From: Streptomyces roseolilacinus | GTDB taxonomy: Bacteria > Actinomycetota > Actinomycetes > Streptomycetales > Streptomycetaceae | Reading direction: 5' to 3' | Length of the DNA: 64,000 nt | Assembly: GCF_014649335.1 (NCBI RefSeq) | Contig: NZ_BMSV01000002.1 | Span: 1 to 64,000, forward strand | Part shown: positions 8,234 to 17,605 of the stretch, one piece after another | How positions within the stretch are numbered: the stretch's first letter is position 1 | Layout of the letters: every line of letters begins with the position of its first letter | Made by a program: the position numbers and the translations under genes | Notes under the pieces: model-generated | Databases searched by the model: none | Told to the model about the DNA's origin: nothing | What the model saw: only the letters and a program-made list of their open reading frames with translations

Positions 8234-11200
8234 ATGCACTTCTTCGGGGAGTACAACCACATCTATTTCCTGATGTCCGGCTGGACGATCAGTGGGCTGT
8301 GCGACCGGGCCCGCCGGGCCGAGACCATCGCGTTCACCGAAGCGGAACTGGTCGACCTCGCCGAGGAGCCGCGTCCGCTGCCCACCCTGGTCGTCGACAG
8401 CCAGGACCGGCCGCACATGATCATGCCGAACGGATTCGGCCGTACCCTCCGCTACGAGCGGGTCGAGCCCACCCGGAACGCGACGCTCGCCGCCCGGTTG
8501 CGGGTGGACCTCCCGGAACGGGCCCTGCACCGGGTCGGCTGGAGCTGCCTCGGCCAGGACGGCGACACGTTCGAACTCGCACCCGGTGTCGAGCTGACCG
8601 TCTCCACCTCGCTGCCGTGGGCCCACGACGGCACGACGTTCCAGACCGTCACCGGCGCGCAGCCGGGCACCGTGACGTTCACGGTGGAGATCCGCCCGCA
8701 GGTCCCGCGCGTGCACGACACCGTGGTGGTCGCCCGTGTCGGCCACGAACGCGAGGCCCTCGTGGTCCGGGCCGACCGCGGCCCCGGATTCGTGCCGTGT
8801 TTCGCGGTCACCCCCGAGCAGTGGGCCGACCCCGCGGCGATGGCCCGCCTCCTCGCCGGACTGACCATCGGCGTCCTCATCGGCGTCGGACTCGGGGCCG
8901 AGCCGTGGACGGCCGGGCTGGCCGCGACCTTCGTCCGCGACGACGGCACCCGGACCCACCGGGACGACCGCGTCACGCTGTTCGCCCCCGGCCGGGCGGA
9001 CGTCCACGGCCCGGCGCTGGCACTCGCCGTGACCCACCGGGCCCGGCTCGCGTTCGCCGACGTCGACCGCCTGACGCTGAGCGACGGCACCGGTGACTGG
9101 GCACCGGCCGACGTGCTGGGCACCGCGCTGGACCTGTTCGGCGGCCCGGCCGACGAACTCGTGATCTGCGAGAGCACCGCCGCCGACCTGCTGGTGTGCC
9201 AAGCGGTGGGCTACGCGGCACTGAGGGGCAGCCGCATCGCCTTCCTGCCGCCCGTCACGGACCAGGGCGCCTTCACCGACGCGGCCGACCTGGCACGGCG
9301 GGCCCGTGCGGCCGTGCCGCGGAGCCTGCGGCGCCCGGACGCCGGGACACTGACCGTGTTCACGCGGAACCTCCCCCTGCACCTGACGCCGCTGGCAGAG
9401 GGCACACAGCGGTGGATGGACCGCTACGCCCTCGCGCACCTGCCCGCCCAGACGGCGAGCACGCTCGTGCCGCGCCTCCTCCACCACACCGGCGAACCGG
9501 CCCCGCCCGTCGCCCTGGGCGTGGTGTTCGACGCGCTGGGCGCGCTCACCGCCACCGAACGCCCGGCCTACGAGGACCAGCTGGCCGGCGGCCTGTCCGC
9601 GCCGCTGGTCCTGTCCGCCGAGTACGCGCGCCGGGCCGTGCTCGAGGAAGTGCTGCACAGAATCGACGTCGACCTGCTGCTGATCGTGGCGCACAGCCGG
9701 GACGACCACATCGAGGACGGGGTCAACGACCGGATCCCGGACGCCCTGATCCGAACGTGGCGCATGCGCGGACACCCCGTCGTGGTGAACAACTCCTGCG
9801 GCAGCTGGACGAGTACCGGCGCGGCGTTCGTCACCGCCGGCGCGCGGGCCGTGGTCAGCACGCTCTGGCCCGTCGCCAACGACCTCGCCGTACGGGTGGG
9901 CTCCCGCATCGCCGACCGGTTGCACCACCAGGACCTGGCACGGGCGGTGCAGGGCGCCGTCGGCGACGACCCCGACGCCGCCGCCTACCTCTACGTCGGG
10001 CTCCCGCAGACCCGCGTGTCCTCGCGCCCCGCGGTGGACGAGGTCGAGACCGTGACGGTGCTGACCGGCGTCCTCCTCGCGCTGTTCGCGTGCATGCGCA
10101 CCCTGGCCGAGGAGAACAGGACCGAGGCGGCGGAGGCGCTGCACCAGGCGGCGCTGCCCGCACTGCGGGAACGGTTTCGCGCGTTGGCCGCCCCCGGGCC
10201 CGTACAGCTCCACCTGGCACCGCCCCTGCAGTACGCCGGTGTCCTGGACATCGACTACGTCCTGGCGGTGGAGAGTTTCCGACTCCTCGACACGATCCGG
10301 CTCACGGCGCCGCTGGACCGGCGTCGGGGCCTCGCCCACCGGCTCGACGCGACGCTCGACGTGGCACACCGGGAACTGGAGTCCTGGAGCGCGAGGAACG
10401 GCACGACGGAGGCCGAGGAGGGCCTGTCACGCCCGATACGGCAGTGGCTGTTCGTCGCCCGGTGCGTGCTGCCGGGGGTGTGCGCGCTCGCCGAAGTCGG
10501 CGAACCGGCGTGCACGGAGAGGGCACGCCGGTGGCTGGACACCGCCACCCGGCTCGTCGGCGACCCGGACGGCGCCGGCGCCGACGGGGAAGTGCCCGAC
10601 GACGTGCTGGTCCGGCGGATCAGGACGGGGCTGGTCGTGCCGACCCGCCCGGTGTACCCCTCCGACGGCGCGCCGGGGCCCGAGGGGCCGGTGGAGGTCG
10701 ACCTGCTCGCCGAGGTGCTCGACAGGTCCGGCCTGATCGCCTGGTTCGCCTCGGCCCGCGAGATGCTGGGAGACCACGAGTCGGCCGCCCGGCTCCGCCG
10801 GGCCGCGGAGGCCCCCCGTCCACGCGCCGACGCCCACGGCGAGTGCCACGAGGCGGCGCGGCGGCTGCGCGACGCCGCGAAGGACGGCACGGAGGTGCCG
10901 GAACACCTCGTGCGGCACGCGTTCACCCTGGCCGACGCGATGGAGCCCCTGCTCGACCGCGTCAACCACCGCTGCGACCTCCTCGCCGCCCTCGCCGTGT
11001 ACCACGCCGCCCGCGGCGACCACGGGCGCGCCCGCGCCCGCAGGGACGAGATCGCCGGGTACCTGGGCGCGCCCGGCAGGCAGCCGTCGGCCCTGATCAA
11101 CGAACTCGCCGTCTGGTACTACGAGCACGGCGACTTCGACCGGGCCCTGTCGTACGGCTCCGACAACGCCCGGGCCCTTGCCGAGGCCCGCCACTTCAAC

Positions 11201-12124
11201 GCGTCGGCGCGCACCCACGTCTTCGTCGCCAGGGTGGCCGCGCGGGCCTACCGGGGGCGCCCCGCACCCCGGTACCTGCGAAGGTTCTTCGACAGCTCAC
11301 ACCGGCTCGGCGGGATCCTTCGCGCACGTCCCGACGTGCACGAGGAACTGGGCGGACAAGTGGCCGACGTCTGGGACAACACCGAGTCGATCCGGCGCCA
11401 ACTGGCCGACCGCCGGCTCTGGCGGCTCGCACTGCTGGGGTACACGGCGCAGAAGGCGTGGCCCCAGGGCCGGGCGGTGCCGGACTACGAGCTCCTGTCG
11501 CACGCGGCGCACCCCCGCAACACGGCCGCCGTCGAACAGCTCGCCGCCGACGGCTCCCTCGGCCGGATCGGGAGCGTCACCGTCTCCGACGGCCTGCGGG
11601 TCCGCACCAGGCTGACCACCTACCGCGAAGACCGGGGCGGGGAGCGGACCGGACCTCCGGTCGTCTACAGCCTGTTCCCGCTCCGCGGCGGTGAGGAGGC
11701 CGACGGCATGGTCGTGGCCGGCGCCGCCGTCTGCGAGCTGGCCGACGGCGACGAGGCGTGCGTCAGCTGCGCCGAGGTCCCCCTGCGGCACACCGCAGGC
11801 GACACCGGCGGTTTCTACGTCGAGACCTGGGGCAGCACGACCATCCCCTACGACGTGTCGGTCGAGCTCGAACCCGGGCTGGTCCCGCTGCTCGTCACCT
11901 ACACCGGAAAGGCGGGCGACGACCCCCGCACCCTCGTCACGTTCGACCGGTGGGGATGCCGGGTCGAGCTGAACGGGGCCGGGGGGCGGCCGTGGCTCGG
12001 GGAGCTGTCGATGTTCGTCGGCAGGGCACCGGAACTGTACGAACGGACCTTCCTGACGCTCCCGTACACCATGGGCCTGGACTTCGCCTCGTACAACCGG
12101 ATCACCGCCCCGTTCCCGCACTGA
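8234..12124 (+). CDS. Large CHAT-domain peptidase-like protein
   Basis: 1296 residues. The central region (about 440-600) is a CHAT (caspase HetF-associated with TPRs) domain: His487 in DLLLIVAHSRDDH and Cys522 in VVVNNSCGSWTSTG form the expected dyad, followed by GARAVVSTLWPVANDLAVRVG. The first ~430 residues begin MHFFGEYNHIYFLMSGWTIS and are not recognised. After the CHAT domain come ~500 mostly helical residues, including a TPR-like stretch (INELAVWYYEHGDFDRALSY). The last ~150 look beta-rich (VETWGSTTIPYDVSVELEPG). No transmembrane span is evident. The ribosome binding site GAGGGA overlaps the upstream stop. Partnered with the caspase-like gene it suggests a two-protease cascade; biological role unknown. 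Confidence 0.85.
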   Translation: MHFFGEYNHIYFLMSGWTISGLCDRARRAETIAFTEAELVDLAEEPRPLPTLVVDSQDRPHMIMPNGFGRTLRYERVEPTRNATLAARLRVDLPERALHRVGWSCLGQDGDTFELAPGVELTVSTSLPWAHDGTTFQTVTGAQPGTVTFTVEIRPQVPRVHDTVVVARVGHEREALVVRADRGPGFVPCFAVTPEQWADPAAMARLLAGLTIGVLIGVGLGAEPWTAGLAATFVRDDGTRTHRDDRVTLFAPGRADVHGPALALAVTHRARLAFADVDRLTLSDGTGDWAPADVLGTALDLFGGPADELVICESTAADLLVCQAVGYAALRGSRIAFLPPVTDQGAFTDAADLARRARAAVPRSLRRPDAGTLTVFTRNLPLHLTPLAEGTQRWMDRYALAHLPAQTASTLVPRLLHHTGEPAPPVALGVVFDALGALTATERPAYEDQLAGGLSAPLVLSAEYARRAVLEEVLHRIDVDLLLIVAHSRDDHIEDGVNDRIPDALIRTWRMRGHPVVVNNSCGSWTSTGAAFVTAGARAVVSTLWPVANDLAVRVGSRIADRLHHQDLARAVQGAVGDDPDAAAYLYVGLPQTRVSSRPAVDEVETVTVLTGVLLALFACMRTLAEENRTEAAEALHQAALPALRERFRALAAPGPVQLHLAPPLQYAGVLDIDYVLAVESFRLLDTIRLTAPLDRRRGLAHRLDATLDVAHRELESWSARNGTTEAEEGLSRPIRQWLFVARCVLPGVCALAEVGEPACTERARRWLDTATRLVGDPDGAGADGEVPDDVLVRRIRTGLVVPTRPVYPSDGAPGPEGPVEVDLLAEVLDRSGLIAWFASAREMLGDHESAARLRRAAEAPRPRADAHGECHEAARRLRDAAKDGTEVPEHLVRHAFTLADAMEPLLDRVNHRCDLLAALAVYHAARGDHGRARARRDEIAGYLGAPGRQPSALINELAVWYYEHGDFDRALSYGSDNARALAEARHFNASARTHVFVARVAARAYRGRPAPRYLRRFFDSSHRLGGILRARPDVHEELGGQVADVWDNTESIRRQLADRRLWRLALLGYTAQKAWPQGRAVPDYELLSHAAHPRNTAAVEQLAADGSLGRIGSVTVSDGLRVRTRLTTYREDRGGERTGPPVVYSLFPLRGGEEADGMVVAGAAVCELADGDEACVSCAEVPLRHTAGDTGGFYVETWGSTTIPYDVSVELEPGLVPLLVTYTGKAGDDPRTLVTFDRWGCRVELNGAGGRPWLGELSMFVGRAPELYERTFLTLPYTMGLDFASYNRITAPFPH

Positions 12125-12717
12125 CCCGGCGGGGGCGGCGCTCGCGGCCGGGCTGCCGGACGGAAGGGGACCCGCCCGGATCACGAGCGTCGTCCCGGTC
12201 TCGGAGACGGCCGCCGCCGCCGGTTTCGACACCCTGGTGCGCCCGCTCGGCACGACCATCGGCCTTCCCGTCGCAGCGTTCCTGCGGATGAGGGCAGGAC
12301 CCGGCGTGCCGCAGCCCGCCGTCCGCTGGTCACGACCGTGAGAGCGATCCCGTACGGGCCGCGCCCCGAGCGAGGAGTCCTACGAGGGGCCCGCGGCACC
12401 ACCGGGCCGCCCGCCGCGGGGAGGCGATGCCGGAAAGCGGGCGGGATGCCTCGGCCCGCTCGGGGTATCCGCGTGACCGGCGACTCGGAGGCAGGGATGA
12501 CGACGGCATGTCAGGAAGCCCGGCACCGGTCCGGCGAGGGCCACCGCGTCGCCGATGGGGACGTCGAGGGCCACCGCGCGCGTCCGAGCGGCATCGGCTC
12601 CGCCGGCTTCGTCGGGGCGGAGCCGTCACCGGCGATGCGGACGAGCGGACACGGCAGGCGTGAGAACCGCGAAAGGACGACCCCCGCACGGGGCGATCTC
12701 ACAAGGAAGGCGGGTGA
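12125..12717. other. Intergenic region with a possible gene fragment
   Basis: 593 bases between the CHAT gene and the holin-fold trio. In the plus frame running from about 12123 to 12341, the segment ARITSVVPVSETAAAAGFDT, then LVRPLGTTIGLPVAAFLRM, looks protein-like but has no start codon or ribosome binding site. It may be a remnant of a lost gene. The rest is low-complexity. The plus-strand ribosome binding site AAGGAAGG at the right end serves the next gene. Confidence 0.35.
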
Positions 12718-13143
12718 ATGCCCATGAGTACCGTCGAACAGCCCGCGGGACCGAGCAGGAGGGAGGACTCCATCGGGGCGCTGGTGACGCAGGCGTCGCA
12801 GCAGCTGTCGCAGCTGGTGCGTGACGAGATGCGTTTGGCGCAGGCGGAGATGGTTCAGAAGGGAAAGCGGTTCGGTATCGGCGGTGGGCTGTTCGGCGGC
12901 GCGGGCATGGTGGCGTTCCTCGCGCTGCAGGCCCTGGTGGCCGCGGGGATCGCCGCACTGGCCCTGGTGCTGCCCGTGTGGGCGTCGGCGCTGATCGTCT
13001 GCGGTGCGCTGGCGGCCATCGCCGCGGCCCTGGCCCTGGCGGGCAGGAAGCAGGTCGCCGGCGCCGCCCCACCCGTGCCCGAGCGGGCCATCGAAGGTAT
13101 CAAGGCCGACGTGGCCGAGATCAAGGAGAAAGCACACCGATGA
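12718..13143 (+). CDS. Holin-fold membrane protein (actinobacterial phage-holin-family, DUF1469-like)
   Basis: 141 residues with a soluble N-terminal amphipathic part (SIGALVTQASQQLSQLVRDE), two adjacent membrane spans (about residues 55-110, GGAGMVAFLALQALVAAGIA and SALIVCGALAAIAAALALAG) and a charged C-terminus. This is the common chromosomal holin-superfamily-III/DUF1469 architecture in Streptomyces, not evidence of a prophage. ATG at 12718 has AAGGAAGG about ten bases upstream; ATG at 12724 is an alternative. Its stop overlaps the DUF3618 start as ATGA. The trio is conserved as a unit in actinomycetes and is usually thought to act at the envelope, possibly under stress. Confidence 0.85.
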   Translation: MPMSTVEQPAGPSRREDSIGALVTQASQQLSQLVRDEMRLAQAEMVQKGKRFGIGGGLFGGAGMVAFLALQALVAAGIAALALVLPVWASALIVCGALAAIAAALALAGRKQVAGAAPPVPERAIEGIKADVAEIKEKAHR

Positions 13144-13595
13144 CGGACAAGACGCAGTCGCACGACTCGGTCCCCACGCCCGCGGAACTGCGGGAGAAGG
13201 CGGAGGCCACGCGTGAGCAACTCGGGCAGACCGTGGAGGCCCTGGCCGGTGAAGCGGACGTGAAGGCCCGGATGCGGCAGAAGACGGCCGAGACCAGGGA
13301 GCAGGCGCGGCAGCGGGCGGTGCAGGCCAAGGACAAGGCGGCCGAGGCCCTGCGGGCCGCGCAGGACAGGCTTCCCGCCCCGGTGACCGAGAGCACCACC
13401 CAGGCGAAGGAGCGGATCATCAGCGCCACCGCGACGGTGGCGGGCAAGTTCCGGGAGAAGGCGCCCGAGGGCTTCGGCGACAAGGCGGGACAGGTCGCGC
13501 AGGCCGCGCGCCGGCGGCGCGGGCCCCTGTCGGCGGTGGCCGTCGTCGTGCTCCTGGTGCTCGTCAGGAAGCGCCGTGGCAGGGGGCGTCGATGA
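13140..13595 (+). CDS. DUF3618 family protein
   Basis: 151 residues. The N-terminal TPAELREKAEATREQLGQTV is the DUF3618 signature. A long Ala/Lys/Glu/Gln helix follows, then a C-terminal hydrophobic anchor (LSAVAVVVLLVLV) and a basic tail (RKRRGRGRR). It is probably a tail-anchored cytoplasmic coiled-coil protein. It overlaps both neighbours by four bases (ATGA), so the three genes are translationally coupled. Function unknown; association with the holin-fold protein and DUF4235 is the standard genomic context. Confidence 0.85.
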   Translation: MTDKTQSHDSVPTPAELREKAEATREQLGQTVEALAGEADVKARMRQKTAETREQARQRAVQAKDKAAEALRAAQDRLPAPVTESTTQAKERIISATATVAGKFREKAPEGFGDKAGQVAQAARRRRGPLSAVAVVVLLVLVRKRRGRGRR

Positions 13596-13858
13596 AGGCG
13601 TCCAAGATCGCCTACAAGCCGGTGGGCCTGCTCCTCGGCGCCACGAGCGGCATGATCGCCGCGGCGGCGTTCAAGCAGGCGTGGAAGATGCTGGGCCACG
13701 ACGACGACGCTCCCGACGCCACCGACCAGGACCGCACCTGGGGGGAGGTGCTGATCGCCGCCGCCGTACAGGGAGCGATCTTCGCCGTCGTCAAGGCCAG
13801 TGTCGACCGGGCCGGCGCCACCACCGTGCAACGGGTGACCGGCACCTGGCCCGGCTGA
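13592..13858 (+). CDS. DUF4235 family membrane protein
   Basis: 88 residues: KIAYKPVGLLLGATSGMIAA, then a second span GEVLIAAAVQGAIFAVVKASV, with a conserved acidic linker (HDDDAPDATDQDRTW). This is a typical DUF4235 protein. The ATG overlaps the DUF3618 stop (ATGA) and it is the last gene of the trio. Confidence 0.85.
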   Translation: MKASKIAYKPVGLLLGATSGMIAAAAFKQAWKMLGHDDDAPDATDQDRTWGEVLIAAAVQGAIFAVVKASVDRAGATTVQRVTGTWPG

Positions 13859-14031
13859 GGGAGACCGGCCCCGCGCGGGAGGACGGCGGCGGCCGGCGGA
13901 ACGCGGGTGGGCCGGCGGGTCGTCGCCCGCCTCCCGGGTGACGGGTGGGCGGTTCCGGAGCCACGGCCCGGCGCCGCCCACCCCTCCCGCAGCGCCGGGC
14001 CCTGCCGTCCGGCCCCCACTCCCCGCCGGGA

Positions 14032-14331
14032 TCAGACGGTCGAGGCGATCCAGCCGATCTCCTCCAGCGCGTGGGGCCCGTCGCTCATGATGTTCGCGCC
14101 GAACAGCTCGTTCATGCGGATGTGGAAACCGGTACGGGTGACGTTGGCGATGCGCACCCCGGGCGTGTGGGGTCCGTGGAACGTCTGCACCTGCGCGAAG
14201 ACCACGACCTCGGTCCCCTGCGGGAACGGCGTGGGGAAGCTGACGTGCGTGAAGGTCGAGAGGTCGTCACCCTGGGTCTCGACCGGGTGCCGGGAGTCCA
14301 GGGAGACCTTTCCGGTCTGGATCATGCTCAT
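14032..14331 (-). CDS. H-type lectin domain protein
   Basis: 99 residues from ATG 14331, with GGAG about 11 bases upstream. Nearly the whole protein matches the H-type lectin pattern: an opening Phe-Pro strand (VSFPTPFPQGTEVVVFAQVQ), a central VRIANVTRTGFHIRMNE and the terminal IGWIAST. These domains bind GalNAc-type sugars in eukaryotic agglutinins; in bacteria they appear in standalone small proteins of unknown role. No signal peptide is visible, so it is cytoplasmic or non-classically exported. It stands alone, convergent with the DUF4235 trio. A longer in-frame extension upstream to 14487 lacks protein character. Confidence 0.7.
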   Translation of the reverse strand: MSMIQTGKVSLDSRHPVETQGDDLSTFTHVSFPTPFPQGTEVVVFAQVQTFHGPHTPGVRIANVTRTGFHIRMNELFGANIMSDGPHALEEIGWIASTV

Positions 14332-14791
14332 GGCCGTTGTCACTCCTTCACTGTCCCGCCGCCCGCTCTTTTCGACGGCTGAACGGGATGTGCTCCCCGC
14401 AGGACCGGGACATGCGCGGGTAACGCGAGTGGGTGACGGCTTTCCGGCCGCGTCGGCCCGGCGGCGACGGCCGTGTCCTGCCGCCACCGTCCGGGACGGC
14501 GGCGATGGCCCCGAGGACCTGGTGATTCACGGGATCCGGCGCCCCCGAGGCCGCGATCGTCGGGTGGCGGGAAACCGGTCACGCCGGGGGCGGCGAAGCC
14601 CCGGCGGGGTGCCACCGGGGCGCGGGGGAACGCGCGGGGGACGTGAGGTCACGGGCCGTTGCCGAACATGGCGGATCAGGCCCGCCGGGTGGGCCCCGGG
14701 CGGAACGGGCACCGACCGGGGAAGCCGGGAGCACGCGCGACCTCCCCGGGGGAAGCGGGCCGCGGCGGGCTCCGCACGACGTGCGGACCGG
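14332..14791. other. Intergenic region
   Basis: 460 bases holding the leader of the lectin gene and the 3' side of the M48-like gene (both minus strand). A stem-loop CGCCGGGG (14582-14589) / CCCCGGCG (14599-14606) could terminate the M48-like transcript. I see no further gene. Confidence 0.45.
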
Positions 14792-17605
14792 TCAGCGGGC
14801 CTTCCACCGCGGCCACTGCTCCAGCGCGGTGTCCACGCGGTCCGTCAGGCGCGGAAGGGTGCCGCCCGCCTGCTCGTAGGCGTCGAAGAGCCGCTCCAGC
14901 ATCCTCGTGTTGCGCGCCACGTCGTTCCTGTCCGAGTCGAGCGTGGACGTGCACGTGCGGGCCGCGTCCCGGCTCTTGGCCAGCAGGGCGGACCAGCTGC
15001 GGTCCAACTCCGGGTCGGGTACGCCCAGATGGCGCCGCGCGGTGGCCGTGTCGCGGGCGAGACCGGCGCAGACGGGGCGCAGGGCGTCACCGTCGAAGGC
15101 ACCGGTGTCGGGGTTCGTCGACTCCTTGAACCACTTCTCGAACTCGGCGTACCGAGAGGCCAGGGCGACCATGTCGGCCTGGCCGCCCACCTTGAACCAG
15201 GCCAGCAACTGGAAGGCGCGCACCCGTGCGTCGGTGTCGGCGGCCGGGGGGCGCCGGGGCACCGCCAGGGCCGTACCGCCGCCCGACGCCGAACGCACCG
15301 CGACGACGGACGACACGACGGCCAGGGCCGCGGCGAGGCCCACGGCGATCCGGGGCGGCCAGGGCCGCCGTACGGCTTCGGCGGGCGCCGAGGGCCTTCC
15401 GGCACGGGGGAGACGGGCCAGGGGCGCGGCGACCAGGGCGGCGCCGAACATCGCCGGCACGGTCATCTGCACCAGCAGTTCGGTCAGCGGCCACGCCGCT
15501 TCGGGCAGCCAGTGGCAGGTGTCGCCCATGACCCGCAGCGGGCCCAGGCAGCCGTCGGCGGACTGGAGCACGAACTGCCCGGCCAGCGCGGTGACGTGGG
15601 CGATGCCCGCGGCGGTGAGGGCGCGGGGCAGCCGGTGGGTGCGGGTGGCCGCGGCGACGACGGCCGCCGTCACGGCCACCCCCGCCCACAGGGCGACGGT
15701 CCGCCACCACAGGTGGACGAGGCCGAAGGCCGTGCCCCGCTCTTCCAGCGGAGGGCGCCAGGAGTGGACGTACGCCATCACCACCGCCACCGCGGCGACG
15801 CCGAGCACGCCCCCGGCCAGCCCGGCGAGGACCGTGGACCGCAGCCCCGCCGCCCGCGGCCGCCGGAGCAGCAGCACCGCCGGATGGATCCACAGCACCG
15901 CCGCGGCCGCGACGACCAGGGGGGTCGAACCCGCGGCGCTCACGCTCACGAGGACCGCGGCGATCCAGGGCAGCACCGCCGCGTACTGCCCGTACCGGTC
16001 CCAGGGGCCGGGGAAGACCTCGCGGATGTGCTGCTCCAGGCCGCCCGTCCGGTACGGGGCCCCGGCCAGCCACAACTGGCCCTCGCCCATCCACCAGCCG
16101 AGACCGGCGGCCGCCACGACGCACCCCGCGACGGCCGCGACGAGCATCGCCCCGCGCAGCGCGGACGGCGTGCCCGGTGTGTCCCGCAGCCGCAGCCGGG
16201 TGCACTGGGCCAGCCAGCAGACGTAGGCCACGGCGCCGAGCAACGGGAAGAGCAGGGGCTCCGGGTGCGCGGGCCCCCAGCCGGGGCCGACGCTCGTCCC
16301 GGACAGCAACTCCCCGCAGACCAGGCCCAGTCCGAGCGCCAGGCCGGCCCGCACGCCCGAGGGGCCGGGGGTGCCCCGGTGCGCGGCGTACAGGGCCGCG
16401 CGCCAGACCGAGACCGTCAGGAGGGCCGCCGCCAGGCCCCCGGTGAGCCAGGCGGCCGGACCGGCCTCCCACAGGCCGCCCAGCGCGTTCCCGGTGACCA
16501 CGGTGACCGCGCCGAGCAGGAACAGCGGCGTGCCCGTCAGCGTGAACAGGCCCGCCGGATCCCGGAGCACGCGGCAGCGCTCCTCCCAGGAGGGGTGGCT
16601 GCGCCACAGCGCCGAGACGTCCCGCGCCGCACGGCCCCGCGCCGCGGCCCCCTCGGCCCGTGCCCGCCAGACCCCGGGGTCGGCGCCCCGGGCCACGGCC
16701 CCCCGGTCGGCGTACAGCTCGCGGTGGCGCAGGGTGTCGGCGCGGGCCAGGACGACCAGCAGGAACAGGAACGCGGCGGTCGCGACCTCCTTGACCAGGT
16801 ACGGCCGGGCGGCGGGCCAGAAGACGGCGTCGGCGCCCAGGAACCAGCCGAGGTGCGCCGCGACGAGGCTCCCGCCGACCACGAGGACGAACGGGACGGC
16901 GGCCAGGGCGAGGAAGGCCCGCCAGAGCGCCGTCACGGCGTAGGCGATGTCCACGTCCCGGTGGCGCAGATGGGCCAGTTCGTGCAGGACCACGGCCTGG
17001 AAGCGGGCCGGGTCGAGGCGGCGGACGTGCAGCAGGCCGTGGTGGAGGCACAGGGTCCGCCGGCCCGCCCGGCCGAAGACCACCGCGCCGGCGTCGAAGG
17101 CGGCCGGATCGACCACCAGGTCGGGCAGGACGCGCACCCCGGCGGTCCCGGCCAGCCGGGCGACCTCGGCCCGGACCTCGCCCCGCGGGTCCCGGCCGTG
17201 CAGCGGCACCAGGCCGCGCCGCCACCGCTTCCAGCGCGGCAGCAGCAGGTACACGGCCACGGCCGCCAGCAGGACGACGACGCCGCCGGCCGGGCCGTAC
17301 CACTCCGGTGACACGGGGGCCGCCGCGGCGCACTCCTTGACCGCCGCCGCCTGGGCGTTGTACCGCGCCACGTTGTCGACGAGGGCCCCGGCCGGGTCGT
17401 GACCCGCCGCGAACTCGCAGAGGAACCGGGCGTTCCGGGCGGGGTACGGCCGCAGGACGGCGCTCAGCATCTCGAACGTGGCCACCGCCATCGCGACGAC
17501 CAGGACGAGGAAGCGCAGGGCGGTCCCGGCGGGCAGCGCGCCCGGGTCGGGAGCCGGCGGCACCGGGTCCCGAGGGGGTGCGGCCGCCTCCGCGTGCCCG
17601 CTCAC
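14792..17605 (-). CDS. Multi-span membrane protein with M48/M56-type metallopeptidase domain
   Basis: 937 residues. The zinc motif HELAH (His208, Glu209, His212) lies in AVVLHELAHLRHRDVDIAYA, and the third-ligand region RELYADRGAV (Glu296, Asp300) follows a membrane span, the order seen in M48 peptidases. There are two spans before the catalytic domain and a long series of spans after it. A C-terminal soluble domain of about 200 residues is not recognised. The peptidase part resembles HtpX-type quality-control enzymes, but the large extension does not. The start overlaps the upstream gene's stop (ATGA), so the pair forms an operon. Confidence 0.75.
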   Translation of the reverse strand: MSGHAEAAAPPRDPVPPAPDPGALPAGTALRFLVLVVAMAVATFEMLSAVLRPYPARNARFLCEFAAGHDPAGALVDNVARYNAQAAAVKECAAAAPVSPEWYGPAGGVVVLLAAVAVYLLLPRWKRWRRGLVPLHGRDPRGEVRAEVARLAGTAGVRVLPDLVVDPAAFDAGAVVFGRAGRRTLCLHHGLLHVRRLDPARFQAVVLHELAHLRHRDVDIAYAVTALWRAFLALAAVPFVLVVGGSLVAAHLGWFLGADAVFWPAARPYLVKEVATAAFLFLLVVLARADTLRHRELYADRGAVARGADPGVWRARAEGAAARGRAARDVSALWRSHPSWEERCRVLRDPAGLFTLTGTPLFLLGAVTVVTGNALGGLWEAGPAAWLTGGLAAALLTVSVWRAALYAAHRGTPGPSGVRAGLALGLGLVCGELLSGTSVGPGWGPAHPEPLLFPLLGAVAYVCWLAQCTRLRLRDTPGTPSALRGAMLVAAVAGCVVAAAGLGWWMGEGQLWLAGAPYRTGGLEQHIREVFPGPWDRYGQYAAVLPWIAAVLVSVSAAGSTPLVVAAAAVLWIHPAVLLLRRPRAAGLRSTVLAGLAGGVLGVAAVAVVMAYVHSWRPPLEERGTAFGLVHLWWRTVALWAGVAVTAAVVAAATRTHRLPRALTAAGIAHVTALAGQFVLQSADGCLGPLRVMGDTCHWLPEAAWPLTELLVQMTVPAMFGAALVAAPLARLPRAGRPSAPAEAVRRPWPPRIAVGLAAALAVVSSVVAVRSASGGGTALAVPRRPPAADTDARVRAFQLLAWFKVGGQADMVALASRYAEFEKWFKESTNPDTGAFDGDALRPVCAGLARDTATARRHLGVPDPELDRSWSALLAKSRDAARTCTSTLDSDRNDVARNTRMLERLFDAYEQAGGTLPRLTDRVDTALEQWPRWKAR

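Noticed and set aside
6620..10369. 1249-codon open frame on the minus strand
   Set aside because: Antisense to the caspase and CHAT genes; only its last ~30 residues (the pseudogene end) look like real protein.
12718..13858. Holin-family gene considered as prophage evidence
   Set aside because: The holin-fold/DUF3618/DUF4235 trio is a normal chromosomal actinobacterial set; no endolysin, integrase or structural phage gene lies nearby.
13907..17311. 1134-codon plus-strand frame over the M48-like gene
   Set aside because: Shadow frame; the minus strand has HELAH and clear membrane spans.
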